Assembly (NCBI GenBank): GCA_029817715.1
Contig: JARUPY010000465.1
Span: 4,859,001-4,923,000 of the forward strand
DNA length: 64,000 nt
Reading direction: 5' to 3'
From: Melastoma dodecandrum
Taxonomy: Eukaryota > Streptophyta > Magnoliopsida > Myrtales > Melastomataceae
The notes beneath the pieces were generated by a model. That model was not told the DNA's origin. It did not search any database and saw nothing but the letters and a program-made list of their open reading frames with translations. Below, piece after piece: positions 24,798-35,763 of this stretch. Position 1 is the stretch's first letter. Each line of letters opens with the position of its first letter. A program made the translations under genes and the position numbers.

Positions 24798-24810
24798 TGG
24801 TATCAGAGCC
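24798..24810 (+). promoter_or_regulatory. Copia primer-binding site
   Basis: TGGTATCAGAGCC follows the LTR directly. It is complementary to the 3' end of initiator Met-tRNA, the usual primer of plant copia elements. Confidence 0.93.
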
Positions 24811-24839
24811 ACAATGAACACGCGTAAAGACTGCATCAA

Positions 24840-25132
24840 ATGGAGAATCAGCCAGTTACTCCTCTGCTCTCAACAGGTCAGACTCGATCCGCTGCATCTG
24901 GAGTTTCTGACCAGAGTATTATGGCAAACTATTCTCAGATGCAACTGCCTGCTGGAGTTTTTGCTTCGTTGGTGAAGAAGCTTAATGATTGGAACTACCC
25001 TTGTGGAAAGGGCAGGTGTTAGCATCCGTGATAGCTGGAGGTTTGGAAGATTTTATCTCTGGTCAGACTTTGCCCCCTGAACAGTTTATAGAAGGAGAAC
25101 AACAGGTGGTAAATCCAAAGTATAAACTATGG
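24840..25132 (+). pseudogene. Copia gag, N-terminal fragment
   Basis: Starts MENQPVTPLL. After KLNDWNYP one base is missing and the frame resumes as LWKGQVLASVIAGG, running to VNPKYKLW. It ends at the inversion breakpoint. The following gag residues (GLQEQELK) are found at 16,358 on the minus strand. Confidence 0.85.
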
Positions 25133-27390
25133 CACTCACCCCCGGTAACCAGAGCGAGATGCTCAATTCCATCGAAATCAGCATTTTCAATCGCAAGTAT
25201 TCCAGCATCAGCGAATAGTTCCTCTGGGAAGTTGTAGATTAGTTGTCTATTGATGAAACAATTGATCCCATGACCAATAATCTTTTGCACCTTCTCCCTC
25301 ATCTTCTGTTTCTCAGCTGCTTCGATCTCAGCAACCTTGGACATGGAATCAACACGGACTCGTTCCATGGCAGTATTTGCCACCAAAATCTTTGCATCCT
25401 CAATCTGCTTTGGTTGTCCGATGCCAATTTTCTTGTCCAGAATAAACCTGAAATGTTCTTAATAAAGCAGATAAGAAACCCGTCTCCATTAACATGGAAA
25501 CATATAAATAGAGGAGATGTAAGACCACTCTTCTGTCAAACTGTGCAGCTGGCATAACTAAGTAAAGAAGTTTTGTTCCTTAAGACACGGATCTTAATGT
25601 GGAAAGAGGTCCCGCATTTCAGATATCTTACCCTTCATCGAGAAAAGAGTCCTTTAATGAGCCTCCTGGCTTCTTAATGATCTGAATGGCTTCAAGATTC
25701 ATGCTTCCCTGAACAAATCAACACAAAATTGGAGCAAAAGAGGGGGTAGAATCATATAACACGATGCTTCCCGAAGGAAAAGTGATTAGTGAAGCCACTG
25801 AACACAAAGAAAATGCTCGATTTCTCAGTCTATTTAGAAATAGTTCAATCTTGTTACTCCTCTGAAGTTACAATCTGCAAGATCAATTGCAGATGAAATC
25901 GCAATAACTCCTTAAAAAACTTATCCAATATGTTTACTGTTCAAACTTCAGCCCTATCATTGAATATCATTGCTTTTGATGCGAAAAAATCGAAACTCAC
26001 CTAAAGCCGCATGACAGCGTCCACAGCAAGTTTAGCAAAGTGTTCCTTGTCCTGCGACAATATCTTGGAACTCAATGTAGTCATGGCAATTTTCATCAAG
26101 TCTGACCTGAATTTTTCTGCATTTTGAACAGCTACCAAAATGAGAGATCTATCATCTATAGGCTCACTGTTTCAATCAACTAAACAAAGCACGTGATTTG
26201 GATTAGAATCCTTCAATTCAAGAAGTATAACTTCACAACCACGATATCTAGATAGAAAAGTCGTATTCCTTTCAAATCATTACCATAATGTGTGCACCCA
26301 GGAGAGAAAATTAAACATGAGCAGACCATTATACCTGCATCTTCTTTGTTGTCAACTACTTTCTGCAACAAAGCATTCCTGGCAGTATCAGCAGCCATCT
26401 TGTATCCTATCAATTTGAAAGTTCCAAGAATAAGCCCAAGAATCCTGGTAATCCATTGATGATAACAACTTCTAAGCAAAAGCTTTGCTGATGAAGCCAG
26501 CAGAGACTCGAGAAAACAAAAAATATAGTATCACAAACCAGATGTTATAGTCATTGGGTGGATTTTAGAGTTAACCAGCTTCTCAGCCTCCCTCAGAAGT
26601 TCCCCTGCCAGTACAGCAACAGAAGTCGTTCCATCGCCGACTTCATCGTCTTGAACTTTTGATATATCTGGTGGACGTAGTAAGAAAATCCCAACAACAG
26701 AATGACAAAAAATATGATAATGGGAAAGGCCGAAAGGGTTCAACCAGTCGCAATACCTAGTGCTATCTCATGATGCACATTCACGCCAAAGAAAACTCAA
26801 GACAACATGATGGGAAAACTGAACAACTAAGCCAAAATAATGTCTCAAAGGATACCAACAAGAACTTTAGCTGCAGGGTTGTCAATGTGGAGAGATTTCA
26901 AGATGGTAGCACCATCATTAGTCACGGTCACCTGTTGCCCTCTTCCGGTCGATTGCAATATCTTGTCCTGTTCGATCGCAGCCCCAAGAAAAGCATCGAG
27001 AAGCTCAAACGACTCAGAACACGACACCAAAATCACAACACCAAAACACCGAGCAATTGATAGGCATCATTACCATTCCCTTAGGACCCAAAGTGGTCTT
27101 CGCCAAATCAGAGATAGCCATGGCTCCGACGAAGGACGCCTTAGGAACAAATCAACAGCGCACAGAACTCAAAACAACGGAATCGAAAACACAAAACAAG
27201 AGTCCTTCGAAAATGGGATCAAGAAAAAGTTACCATTCTGGCGCGCTCCCCTTTCTCCTCGCTGGCATCATCTTTTAAGATCCTATCCACCTGAAACTCC
27301 CACCGCCAACGGACGAATCAACCGCCAAAAATCCAAAAGCAACCCGGATCGAGCAGAACCATCGGTTTACTCTAAAAATCATACCGCCAT
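25133..27390 (-). pseudogene. CCT2: CCT2 (TCP-1 beta) 5' exons, split from 3' part
   Basis: N-terminal and middle parts of CCT beta. Exons: 27390-27385 (Met-Ala), 27290-27234, 27139-27074, 26967-26856, 26667-26539, 26406-26335, 26116-26001, 25708-25632 and 25447-25133. They carry chaperonin motifs: [24 protein letters not shown] and [19 protein letters not shown]. The copy is broken. The last codon of exon 7 is TAG (26001-26003) where relatives have Lys, so translation would stop at codon 186. About 10 residues are deleted between NTAM and RVRVDSM (near 25,365). The coding run ends at LALVTGGE, where copia gag begins. About 50 residues that should follow, before HVLDEA, are absent from both parts. 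Confidence 0.92.
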
Positions 27391-27665
27391 TGTACGAGGA
27401 TCGGAGCAATACTCTGACGAACTGCCCCGAACTTCCACCGTAGGGAGAACTCACTCGATGAAATGGCGTTAAAAAGTACTTGATCCGAGTAAGCCCAATT
27501 TTGTTAGTGGCGGTGCGTCATAGGGTTTTCCAGACTCTGGGGAAGTAAGTCGGACGTCGTAGGGTTTTCCAATTTTGTTTGATTTTCACGCTATAAATTT
27601 AGGTCAAATATTTAAATATATTTTAAATTTTGATTTATTTATTTATTTATTTTAATATTTAAAAA

Positions 27666-27857
27666 ATATATTGACTTTTTTTTTATTGCCCGCCCGATTT
27701 CCGGAACTTCGCTCCGACTAATCCGGACTGGACCCGGGTAGGACACCTGGCTGTGGTTGGCTGCGTATGATAGGTTTCGAACCCGAGACCTCTTTAAGCG
27801 AATCCAAGCTTCTTACCACTTGGACCAACCCCATATTGGTAATATCTTGACTTTTTT
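27666..27857 (-). mobile_element. tRNA-derived SINE with target duplications
   Basis: The minus strand starts near 27,838 and reads through an RNA polymerase III A box (TGGTCCAAGTGG, 27827-27816) and B box (GGGTTCGAAACC, 27784-27773). It ends in an A tail at about 27,685. Flanking repeats are ATATATTGACTTTTTT (27666-27681) and ATATCTTGACTTTTTT (27842-27857), with one mismatch. The body is about 155 bp. Box order, tail and target duplications together define a SINE. Confidence 0.85.
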
Positions 27858-27984
27858 ATTTTGTTTGATTTTCACACTGTATAATTGGACCGTTATCTCA
27901 ATTATATTATCCCTCGTTAATGGATTTTGGGTAGTTAACGCCGTCAACTCCAAGTTTAATCAATTTTCTCCATAATAAATTATC

Positions 27985-28890
27985 ATTATATCCTAAACTT
28001 TGATAATTTTTTCTAATTTAGCCTAAAATTTGAAAAATATCATCTTACATCCTGACGTTGAGCCGTTATCTTCATTATATTCTATGTTAATAGTCAACGC
28101 TAACGGAGTCATGCGTGACATTGATACGATAATTAACGCTGTCAGAACCACGTTTAATCTATTTTTTTCTCAAATTGAACCATAAACCCCGAATTAAGCT
28201 CCAAATATATTTTAATATCACTCTTAACGAATATTTTAATCATATTACCGACCAATCCTATATCGGCACCCGACCACAATCTCACCCCGACATTAAATCC
28301 CAAACCATTGTCCCACCCTAACCATCGACTCCCAACCCAAAAAAATTGACATATCAATAATGTTGGTTTGGAGTTGTGCGGTTGTATACAATATTGACAT
28401 ACTTATACAATATTATTTGCTTGGATAATGACCATGCGTTTGCCTAGATAATATATAACAATGTGTTTGCATGGGCATGTCCTTGAATTTCAGTAATCCT
28501 GGATATGGTTAAAACATTTAACTTTGACTCTAATTAGAACAACTACAAATTATTTATAATAGCTAAATAATCTATTACAATATTTGTTCGTATTAGGGAT
28601 GGCTATGGATTATATGATTGAAATAACAGTCTAACGAGGATATTTTTTAAATGTGATGCTAAATTAGAAAAAAAAAGTGACGAAGTTTAGGATATTTTAT
28701 AATTTAGCCTGATAAAAAAATAGATAAAACGACGTTAATAGTCACGTTGGTGCCACGTGGGACTCCGTAAACGGGGACGGCTAACTGGGGATATAATAAA
28801 AATAATTGCCCAACGTTGGGATGTAAGTGAATATTTTTTTAAATGTTAGGCTAAATCAGAAAAAAAGTGATAAAATTTAGAATTTGGCAT
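27985..28890. repeat. Foldback (inverted) repeat pair
   Basis: An arm at about 27,985-28,125 is roughly repeated in reverse complement at about 28,735-28,890. Shared words include ATGTAAG, GGCTAAAT and GACTCCGT. A related sequence is at about 36,800-36,980 and a shorter copy at about 28,640-28,720. It looks like an old MITE-like family. Borders are approximate. Confidence 0.5.
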
Positions 28891-29397
28891 AAAATTTAAT
28901 ATTGACAAAAATTAATATAAAAATAAAAATTAATGATAAACTCATATAACAATTTAAGTTTTTAAAAAAAAAATAAATCAAAATTTATGCAATAAATCGA
29001 TATTTTGCAAAAAAAAAAAATGATAACAGCAACAATAAACAAGATAGGTATCCTTCTTTCGGAAACGTAAGCGAATAAAGTTCGTTATAACAGAAGGCGT
29101 ACTTAGACATCGAAACCATGGTTCTTACATGAATTGCTGAAAACATGCATAATCCATATTCTCACTAAATGGAAACACTGGGCACAACTATAACAAATTA
29201 CAACACTTGACTTCTCTGGTCATAGAGGAACATAACCTTCCATTGTACCTCACCACGTATAAATATGATGATGATCGAGATTATCTAGGAAAAGAATAAG
29301 AATGGCGACCTCGAGTTAAGGTCGAAGGTCATCGGATCTCCGGGATTGACAACGTCAACGAAACCAAACTATTGAGTCTCGAGGAGTCCAGAGCCTT

Positions 29398-31751
29398 TCA
29401 GAGTGGCCGGGTGTGTCGACCCACGGCCCTGCCGCAGAGAAGAGCGTTCTTTGGAATCGGGTACTCGTCCCTCAGGGATGTCGTGGTCGTGTAGACTCTC
29501 AGATACAGTTGCTGTCCGAGGTACTGCCTCGCCCAGAACTCCGACCTCAGGTTCCACATTCCTACGTTGTCGAGCGCCACGTATATCGCTGTCCACGAAA
29601 AAGGGTAGACCTGCAATTTTCACCAGCCGACATTGACCTTGCCTTAATCGTCGGGATTGTGTAATGCGTGGTGAAACTTACAACGAGGAAAGTGGGATGA
29701 TCACCTGTGTGGTGGAACGGAAAACGGCGTCGTGGAGGTTGTACTCGTTCCGACTGGCTGGTGTCCATTGCCCCCCATCCATTCTGTATCGGCAGCACAA
29801 AGCATTTGACATTGATTGAAATGTGCCGAACAAGAATCGCTCGATGGGAATCTGTAACACAGGTTCGATGAAAAGCTTACCCTACGACGAAGAAGCTGTA
29901 GCCGTTGAGGTGGTAGCTCTGGACAATATCCTCGGTGTTCTCGAAAATGATCTCTATGAAGGACCTATAGTCGGCCCCAAGAACTGCTGTGTCGAGGTAA
30001 ATGCCCCCGCCAGTCGGCATGGACGAGATGCTGCCAACGCGGAAGATTCCCCCGATGTTGAAGTAGTCTGCCAGCTTCAGAGGGGTGTCGGTCGGGATGA
30101 ATGACACACTGTTCAGCGCGTACCGTTGCTTGCCGTTCACCTGGCCGGCGGAGCTCGACAGCCTGATGGTTTTCGTGGTGTTGATCAGGCCGTAGTGGTA
30201 CGATCCCTGGGGATTCGGCCTCGGCCCGCTCGCAGTAAGATTAGTCCTGATCGAGCGCGCCTGGTTGATGGACCAGTCGATCTGTATAGTCGGGCCACCG
30301 GGGAGCGGGAGCCGAGCTGGGCCACCCGAGTTACTATACCGGAGGATAGCAGTCGTGGACAGGATCTGATTCGTGAACCGACTGGAGACGACGATGACGT
30401 AGTCCGCAGGGGGCTGATCGGCCGTGACGAGGACAGAGCACGACTGTCCGACATGGAGGTCGAGGGACGAGTACTTGGACTGGAGGGTGTGGGTGCCCTC
30501 GACCTCGACCAGGACCATCTTATGTCCCTGGATCCTAAAGTTGAGGGAATTCATGAGTCCCACATTGGATATCCTCAGCCTATACGTCTTGCCTTGCTCG
30601 ACGTATAATCCGGTCCCATTCGGACCGCGGCCGTTGACAAGGATCCCATCGGGGAACGGCAACTTCTTCCCGCTGTCGAGGTGGGCTTTCAGCGCCTGCC
30701 ATTAAAAAGACATAGAGCTAAGTACATATTTACCAACAGACATTGTGACCCGAGCTTCGTTCAGACATTAATAAAAAGGAAATATGCAACGACCCAAGTT
30801 GATGTCCGGTTACGAAAGCATGCCCCGAAATAATTGAAAGCAAGATGGGTCCCCGTCTAAAAGGGGGACAAAAGAAGAAAAGGTGAAGTAGCGTGGATGC
30901 ATTGCATTCCCATGATCATTCATCAATATGCTAAGTGGATTTTGAATCCCCACCACACGAGAATCACATGCGATGGCGAATCGTGGTCTTTAGGACAGCG
31001 AGCGAGCCAGCGACGAGAATACCGTGTGGTTGGCCTTGTACCAGTCGCCAATGAGGACTGTGTAGTCCCCAGAGGGATCAGCGAAGGGGACGGGGATCAG
31101 GGGACGGCTGAGGATCCTGATGCCGCCGAACCCACCGGCGGCCTTGTGGAAGGCGAGAGAGGGGAAGTAGTAGAAGCTCCCGATCTGGTCCTTCACTTGG
31201 AGGATGTAGGTGAAGTTCCTACCGGGAGGGATGGGGCAGGTCGTCCCCCACACCCCGTCCTCGAACGAATTCCTCCTCTGCTGCACTCCGTTCCTGTTTG
31301 CAATAATGATGATGATAATGACCCCGACATCTCAACCAGAGAAGGACAAACATTAGCAGGAGAAAGGAGATGTGATGTTGACGACCATGAGATGAGGAAA
31401 GGCTCGTCCAGGCTGTTGTAGACGTTGATGACGAGGTTGTCGTTGGTCACGGAATGGATGTCCGGACCAGGGAACTGCCCGTTTATCAATATCCCCTGCC
31501 CTCGAACAAACACCCCAAACCTCGCCGATCAATAATGTCAGTCTATATAATAGCCGGATCACGAGAAAGGAATCGAGATGGAGGGAGGGAGGAACCTGCT
31601 GGCGGACGCCGAGGGGGTAGATGTCGCCGTACGTGACGTTCCAGCTGTAGAACCGGTAGGGATCGTCGGCATTGGCGGTCAAGAAAGACGACAGGGCGAA
31701 GACAGCCGCGCCGAAAGCGGCAACGAGAAACAGGGGGCGGGCGGTGGGCAT
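29398..31751 (-). CDS. SKU5-similar (SKS) multicopper-oxidase-like protein
   Basis: Secreted cell-wall protein of the ascorbate-oxidase-like SKU5/SKS group, linked to directional growth, root and pollen function. Six exons: 31751-31596, 31495-31386, 31293-31023, 30695-29881, 29783-29705 and 29610-29398, giving 547 residues. A signal peptide (about 1-28) ends in LTANA. Three cupredoxin-like domains follow. Where true ascorbate oxidases have copper-binding histidines (HWHG), this protein has SWNGVQQRRNSFEDGV, as SKS proteins do, so it is unlikely to be a normal multicopper enzyme. The C-terminus has no hydrophobic GPI-anchor tail, so it resembles soluble SKS members rather than SKU5 itself. Confidence 0.93.
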
Positions 31752-33278
31752 TTCCTCGAGGAGGTGGGGGGGGGGGGGGGAGGGAGATGTTGAGGAATCC
31801 CCAACACTCTAGTGTGTTTTTTGTATTATGGTCAAGTGTGGGGTGGGGGGGAGTGTGAGTGAGTGTGTGGTTCAATTATTGATAGAGATGGGTAGAGGGG
31901 GGAGTAGTGTAAGTGGTGACGATGTTTAAATGCGGTACAGAAGAGGAGAAGGGGAGACAGGTAATGAAAAAACGAAGGTTAAAAAGGTTGAAAAATTTTG
32001 GAGTTTTGAAGAGTGATTTTGGAGGGAAACCAAAACAAACAATGAAGGCTTTTTTGGTGGGGGATCTGATTGATGGCTGTAATAAGTCAAAATAAGGATG
32101 ATTTATAATTTCTATTCGGAAGGGAAGGAATCGAGAGTGTCGGTGGTGGATGGTGATGGGGGTCCGGTCAGCTAGCAAGGAAAAGGAAATTACTTTTGGG
32201 TGTGTCGGGGGGAAGTGGTAAGAAACAGGAGAGGTTGAGAAACTGTTTGGGTTTTGGTAATAATAGTTTGAGATTGAACAGGGAAAATGAACTGGGACCG
32301 GACGTGCATCCACTCCACATGGGGGGGGGCGGTTGCCCCTTTTACTCTGTTGGCTGCCAGCCGAGGTCGTATCGTGTACACATTTTGTTTTATTACAACA
32401 GCCGACGTCATCGCCAATAATATTCGCGGGAATGTTCCCGAAATTCGTGTTTATATATGACTTGGGGATGATTAAAGGGTTTAGGGAGGAAGTATTCAAG
32501 TAAGTTTGTGAAAGTTTTTAGTTGCCCTCATGGGATGTTCGTGAGGGTGGTGGTGGCAGCAGCAGGCACACAACTTGAAGCGGTGGCAGTCAGAGAGACA
32601 AACCATGTGCATGCCCCCCTGTCCCTTCCCTTCTCCTTCATAATGACTATAATAATACTGCTGCTGCTGCTTTGTTGAATCCTCGAGAATTTCATATACA
32701 TATTTCTAAGACTTTACATGTTCACGTGAAAAGATGCAAGTAAATAAGGGTCGTTGCATTGAACAAGGTTGTCCGAAAAAATTGAGGGTGGGGCGGAGTA
32801 TGAGGACAACCGAGATGTCGGTGGACTCGGTCTTTTTTTTTTTTTTACAAACTCATACATACGTTGTCTTTACGCCTGAGCAAAGGCGTGTCATAATTAA
32901 AAACGAGAGACTATGATTAAACGTTTCTTTCTTTTTTTTTTTTTTAAAAAATGTGGACTGTGGCATATAGTCCAAAAAGTTGTCGGCAAGATCTCATAGG
33001 AGAAACGTGGCGGGCACAAAATAGGCAATTGCAATGTAATGATGGGGCGGTGGTAATGAGAATGGGATTTTCAGATCATTCGCGATGATTCCCTGACAGG
33101 ATGATAATACAAAATACAAACGAGGAACTTAAAAAAAAAGTAACGAGGCGAGACTAGTTCCTATGAAGACGACAACGTTAATGGGCTGCCATCAAACTCG
33201 TGTCCTTAACGATGGGTAGAGATGTGAAGTCTACTTACTTAAACATGCAAGCGTTAGTTGGTTTGGGAATGTTCCCTA
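31752..33278. other. Intergenic region between SKS and LDL1-type genes
   Basis: The left part is the SKS promoter and 5' UTR. It contains a G run at about 31,767-31,781 and GT/GA-rich tracts. 32.5-33.2 kb has short T and A runs. No convincing gene was seen. Confidence 0.5.
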
Positions 33279-35369
33279 CTACGTGCGGCCGTTCCCGGTC
33301 CTTCTCTTGGCAATCCTCAGGATGTTGGCGGCCTCCCTCATCCCGCTGAGGAAGGCACCGTGCATTGTGGCCGGGTACTGCTTGTTGGTCGCCTCCCCGG
33401 CGAAGAAGAGCCTGTCGCCCACGCTTTCAGAGAGGATGTCGTAGTCGTCGCCCGATGATCCGATCGCGACGTAGGAATACGATCCGTATGTGAAGTGGTC
33501 CTTCCCCCATCTGGTGCATATGGCCTGCAAGGGGTCGGGGACGGCTATTCCTTTTGGCCTGTATATGCCCCTCAGTATCTCCAGGACCCTTTTCACGGAT
33601 TCGACCGGCGACATCATCTCGAACTTGATCGCAGCCTCCCCTGCCACTAGGGCTATGAGGAGTGGCCCCCCCGAGACGGCATGATAGCTATAGAATAGGA
33701 AGAACTCACCCCTCATGCTCGGGTCCTCGGCCAAGTGCCCAAATGTGTCGATTTCAGAGCCCCAGAAGTTGTAGGAAAATAACATTGCGACCTTATTCAA
33801 CAGCCCAAATCCCAGTCTCTGGATTGCATCTAACTTCCTCCGAGGAAGCTCGGGGATGAACTCGATCGTCCCTTTCTTGAGCACACCCAAGGGAACTGTG
33901 CACAGAGCCATATCCCCCCGAAACTCTTGCCCACCCGCATAAACCAGAACCCCGTCGCTACCGTACCTAACACCCTCCACCGTCCTGTTGTAAAAAATCG
34001 GCAAATCCCCTGCAAGATCCTTGATGAACCTCTCGTTCCCACCAGGGATGAAGCAATGATCACCGCCCATCTCATAAGGATCGTCCTGATCCCAGTACGC
34101 CATAGACAGGCTCGACATGAGGGACGCATTAGCGTATTCCAAATTCGCCAGATGCCAGTCTAGCAACATCCGCTCCTGAGGATCCTCAGCTACCTTAAAG
34201 GCCCTCCTAAATGCCTCCAATGCAGTCCCGAGAGGTACATCCACCGACTTAACTTCCTCGATCATGGCTTGCCTAAGCTTACATACCCTATCCAATATCC
34301 TGTTAAATGAAGCCTCTACTTTCGAATCGACATCCTTGTTGACCGCCTTACCGTCTGGTAAGTACAAGGGACATATATCCCTCACCTTATGAAGAGGCAG
34401 CCCTATCTGCCGTGCCAAAACCCCTAGGGGATTGCCATTGACTCCAGTCAGGACACTGCCGCCGAGGTCTGCAGCCGCCACAATCCCGCGACCAGACATC
34501 CTCTTTGTCTTCACCCGTCCACCACATCGCTCCCTCCCTTCCAACATGACAACCTTAAACCCTAGAAATACCAATTGCCTCGCTGCGACCAAACCTGCGA
34601 GCCCCGCACCAATCACCACCACATTGGCCCGTTCAACCCCATCAAACGGCCGAGATTTTATCTCGATTACGGCTGGGGCGAGGCCGAAGTTTATGTACCC
34701 GTGCTCGAGCAAGAATCGGTAAGCCGACTCGACTAGGGTTTTGTGCTGAGACCTGATGGCCTCCAGAGCCTGATCAAAAGTCAACCACGCGTTGACATTG
34801 GACCTCCACCTCGCCAGTATATGATTCCTAACTATAATATAGTTGGACTGCTCCGGCCCTCCGATGACCGACACAACATTGGCCTCAATCTCTTCCTCCG
34901 TGAGGGAGTCCACCGGGAAACCGACTGAGATAGCAATGAGGGCTTCCATGTCGATCTCCTTAGCAGGGTCGGAGAGCCTGTAACGTCGATGCCTGGAAAG
35001 GGACGGCCCGCCATTGATCTCGGTGAAGAATTTCTTCCTCCTCCGGCGCCTCCGGGTGGGCGGACCAGGGATCGGGTGGCCCGAGGGAGGGGCGGCATCT
35101 GCAGTGGGGTCAGACGAGGAATGCGGTTGGTTCTCGGGTTCGGGGTCGGGGGATGACGAGGGGGACGAGTCTAGGGCGGAGGACATGGGGAGGTCGGGCT
35201 CGGTTTCTGTCCGAGCGGAGTCCGTGGGGGAGGTCGGGAGTTGCTCTGGATTGGGTCGTAGAGGCGGCGGCAGTGGTGGCGGCGGAGTGATGGCCGCGGT
35301 GGCGGGAGAGGCTTCGGAGGCAGTGGTAGGGTTAGGGGCCGACGGCGCGTGAGGGGACGGTGCGTCCAT
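33279..35369 (-). CDS. LDL1: Lysine-specific histone demethylase, LSD1-like (LDL1 type)
   Basis: FAD-dependent amine oxidase that removes methyl groups from histone H3 Lys4; nuclear. A single exon of 696 residues, matching the intronless LDL1 genes. Order: a Pro/Ser-rich N-tail; a basic run (RRRRRRKK, 105-113); a SWIRM domain (about 145-240); the FAD-binding GAGLAG (254-259); GGRVKTKRM; DDPYEMGGDHCFIPGG; the flavin-site Lys in FGLLNKVAMLF; and the FAD-binding end FAGEATNKQYPATMHGAF. The Tower insertion of animal LSD1 is absent, as in plants. The protein stops soon after the oxidase domain (RRTGNGRT), about 150 residues short of Arabidopsis LDL1 as I recall it. This may be a natural or recent C-terminal truncation. 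LDL1 versus LDL2 is an inference. Confidence 0.9.
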   Translation of the reverse strand: MDAPSPHAPSAPNPTTASEASPATAAITPPPPLPPPLRPNPEQLPTSPTDSARTETEPDLPMSSALDSSPSSSPDPEPENQPHSSSDPTADAAPPSGHPIPGPPTRRRRRRKKFFTEINGGPSLSRHRRYRLSDPAKEIDMEALIAISVGFPVDSLTEEEIEANVVSVIGGPEQSNYIIVRNHILARWRSNVNAWLTFDQALEAIRSQHKTLVESAYRFLLEHGYINFGLAPAVIEIKSRPFDGVERANVVVIGAGLAGLVAARQLVFLGFKVVMLEGRERCGGRVKTKRMSGRGIVAAADLGGSVLTGVNGNPLGVLARQIGLPLHKVRDICPLYLPDGKAVNKDVDSKVEASFNRILDRVCKLRQAMIEEVKSVDVPLGTALEAFRRAFKVAEDPQERMLLDWHLANLEYANASLMSSLSMAYWDQDDPYEMGGDHCFIPGGNERFIKDLAGDLPIFYNRTVEGVRYGSDGVLVYAGGQEFRGDMALCTVPLGVLKKGTIEFIPELPRRKLDAIQRLGFGLLNKVAMLFSYNFWGSEIDTFGHLAEDPSMRGEFFLFYSYHAVSGGPLLIALVAGEAAIKFEMMSPVESVKRVLEILRGIYRPKGIAVPDPLQAICTRWGKDHFTYGSYSYVAIGSSGDDYDILSESVGDRLFFAGEATNKQYPATMHGAFLSGMREAANILRIAKRRTGNGRT

Positions 35370-35763
35370 CGTTCGGGGCTTTGGTAAAGCAAGGCGCGTC
35401 GTTTAGAAGGGTTTACCCTGATAATGGGCCGTAAAATAGGCCTCGGCAGTTCCGGCCCACTAACCCAAAACAAGACCCCTTCCTTTCTCCGGCCATTCTT
35501 ATTAGGCAGAGGGGAGGGACAGGGACGCAACGAGAGGAAAGGAAACATTCGGGTGCGGGAGGCTCCATTGTAACGACGAATCCGACGGCGAAGAATCGGA
35601 CAGCCAATTGCCCTCTCCCCGGATCGTCCCTCCTCCCTGCCCCGCCGATTCTGTCGTTGACGAGTCTTCCCTGATTCCAGTATCCCGGAGATTCCGATCA
35701 TCGGAGTGGGGGTAGTTTCTATTGAGTTGATTTCTCCCGGGGTAAGGAGAGAGGAGAGAAGAC
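35370..35763. promoter_or_regulatory. Head-to-head intergenic region, LDL1 / membrane protein
   Basis: 394 bp between divergent start codons, so both promoters lie here. GC-rich, with no clear TATA box. Confidence 0.5.

Larger units (their letters stand above)
24433..25132 (+). mobile_element. Ty1/copia element, 5' portion (split)
   Basis: 5' LTR, primer-binding site and the first part of gag. The element stops at about 25,132 inside gag and switches to CCT2 exon sequence. Its continuation begins at 16,360 on the minus strand. Confidence 0.9.
27391..29397. other. AT-rich intergenic region with SINE and foldback repeats
   Basis: Includes the CCT2 upstream flank, one SINE (27.7 kb) and inverted repeats (28.0 and 28.8 kb). 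No coding gene was seen. Confidence 0.6.
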
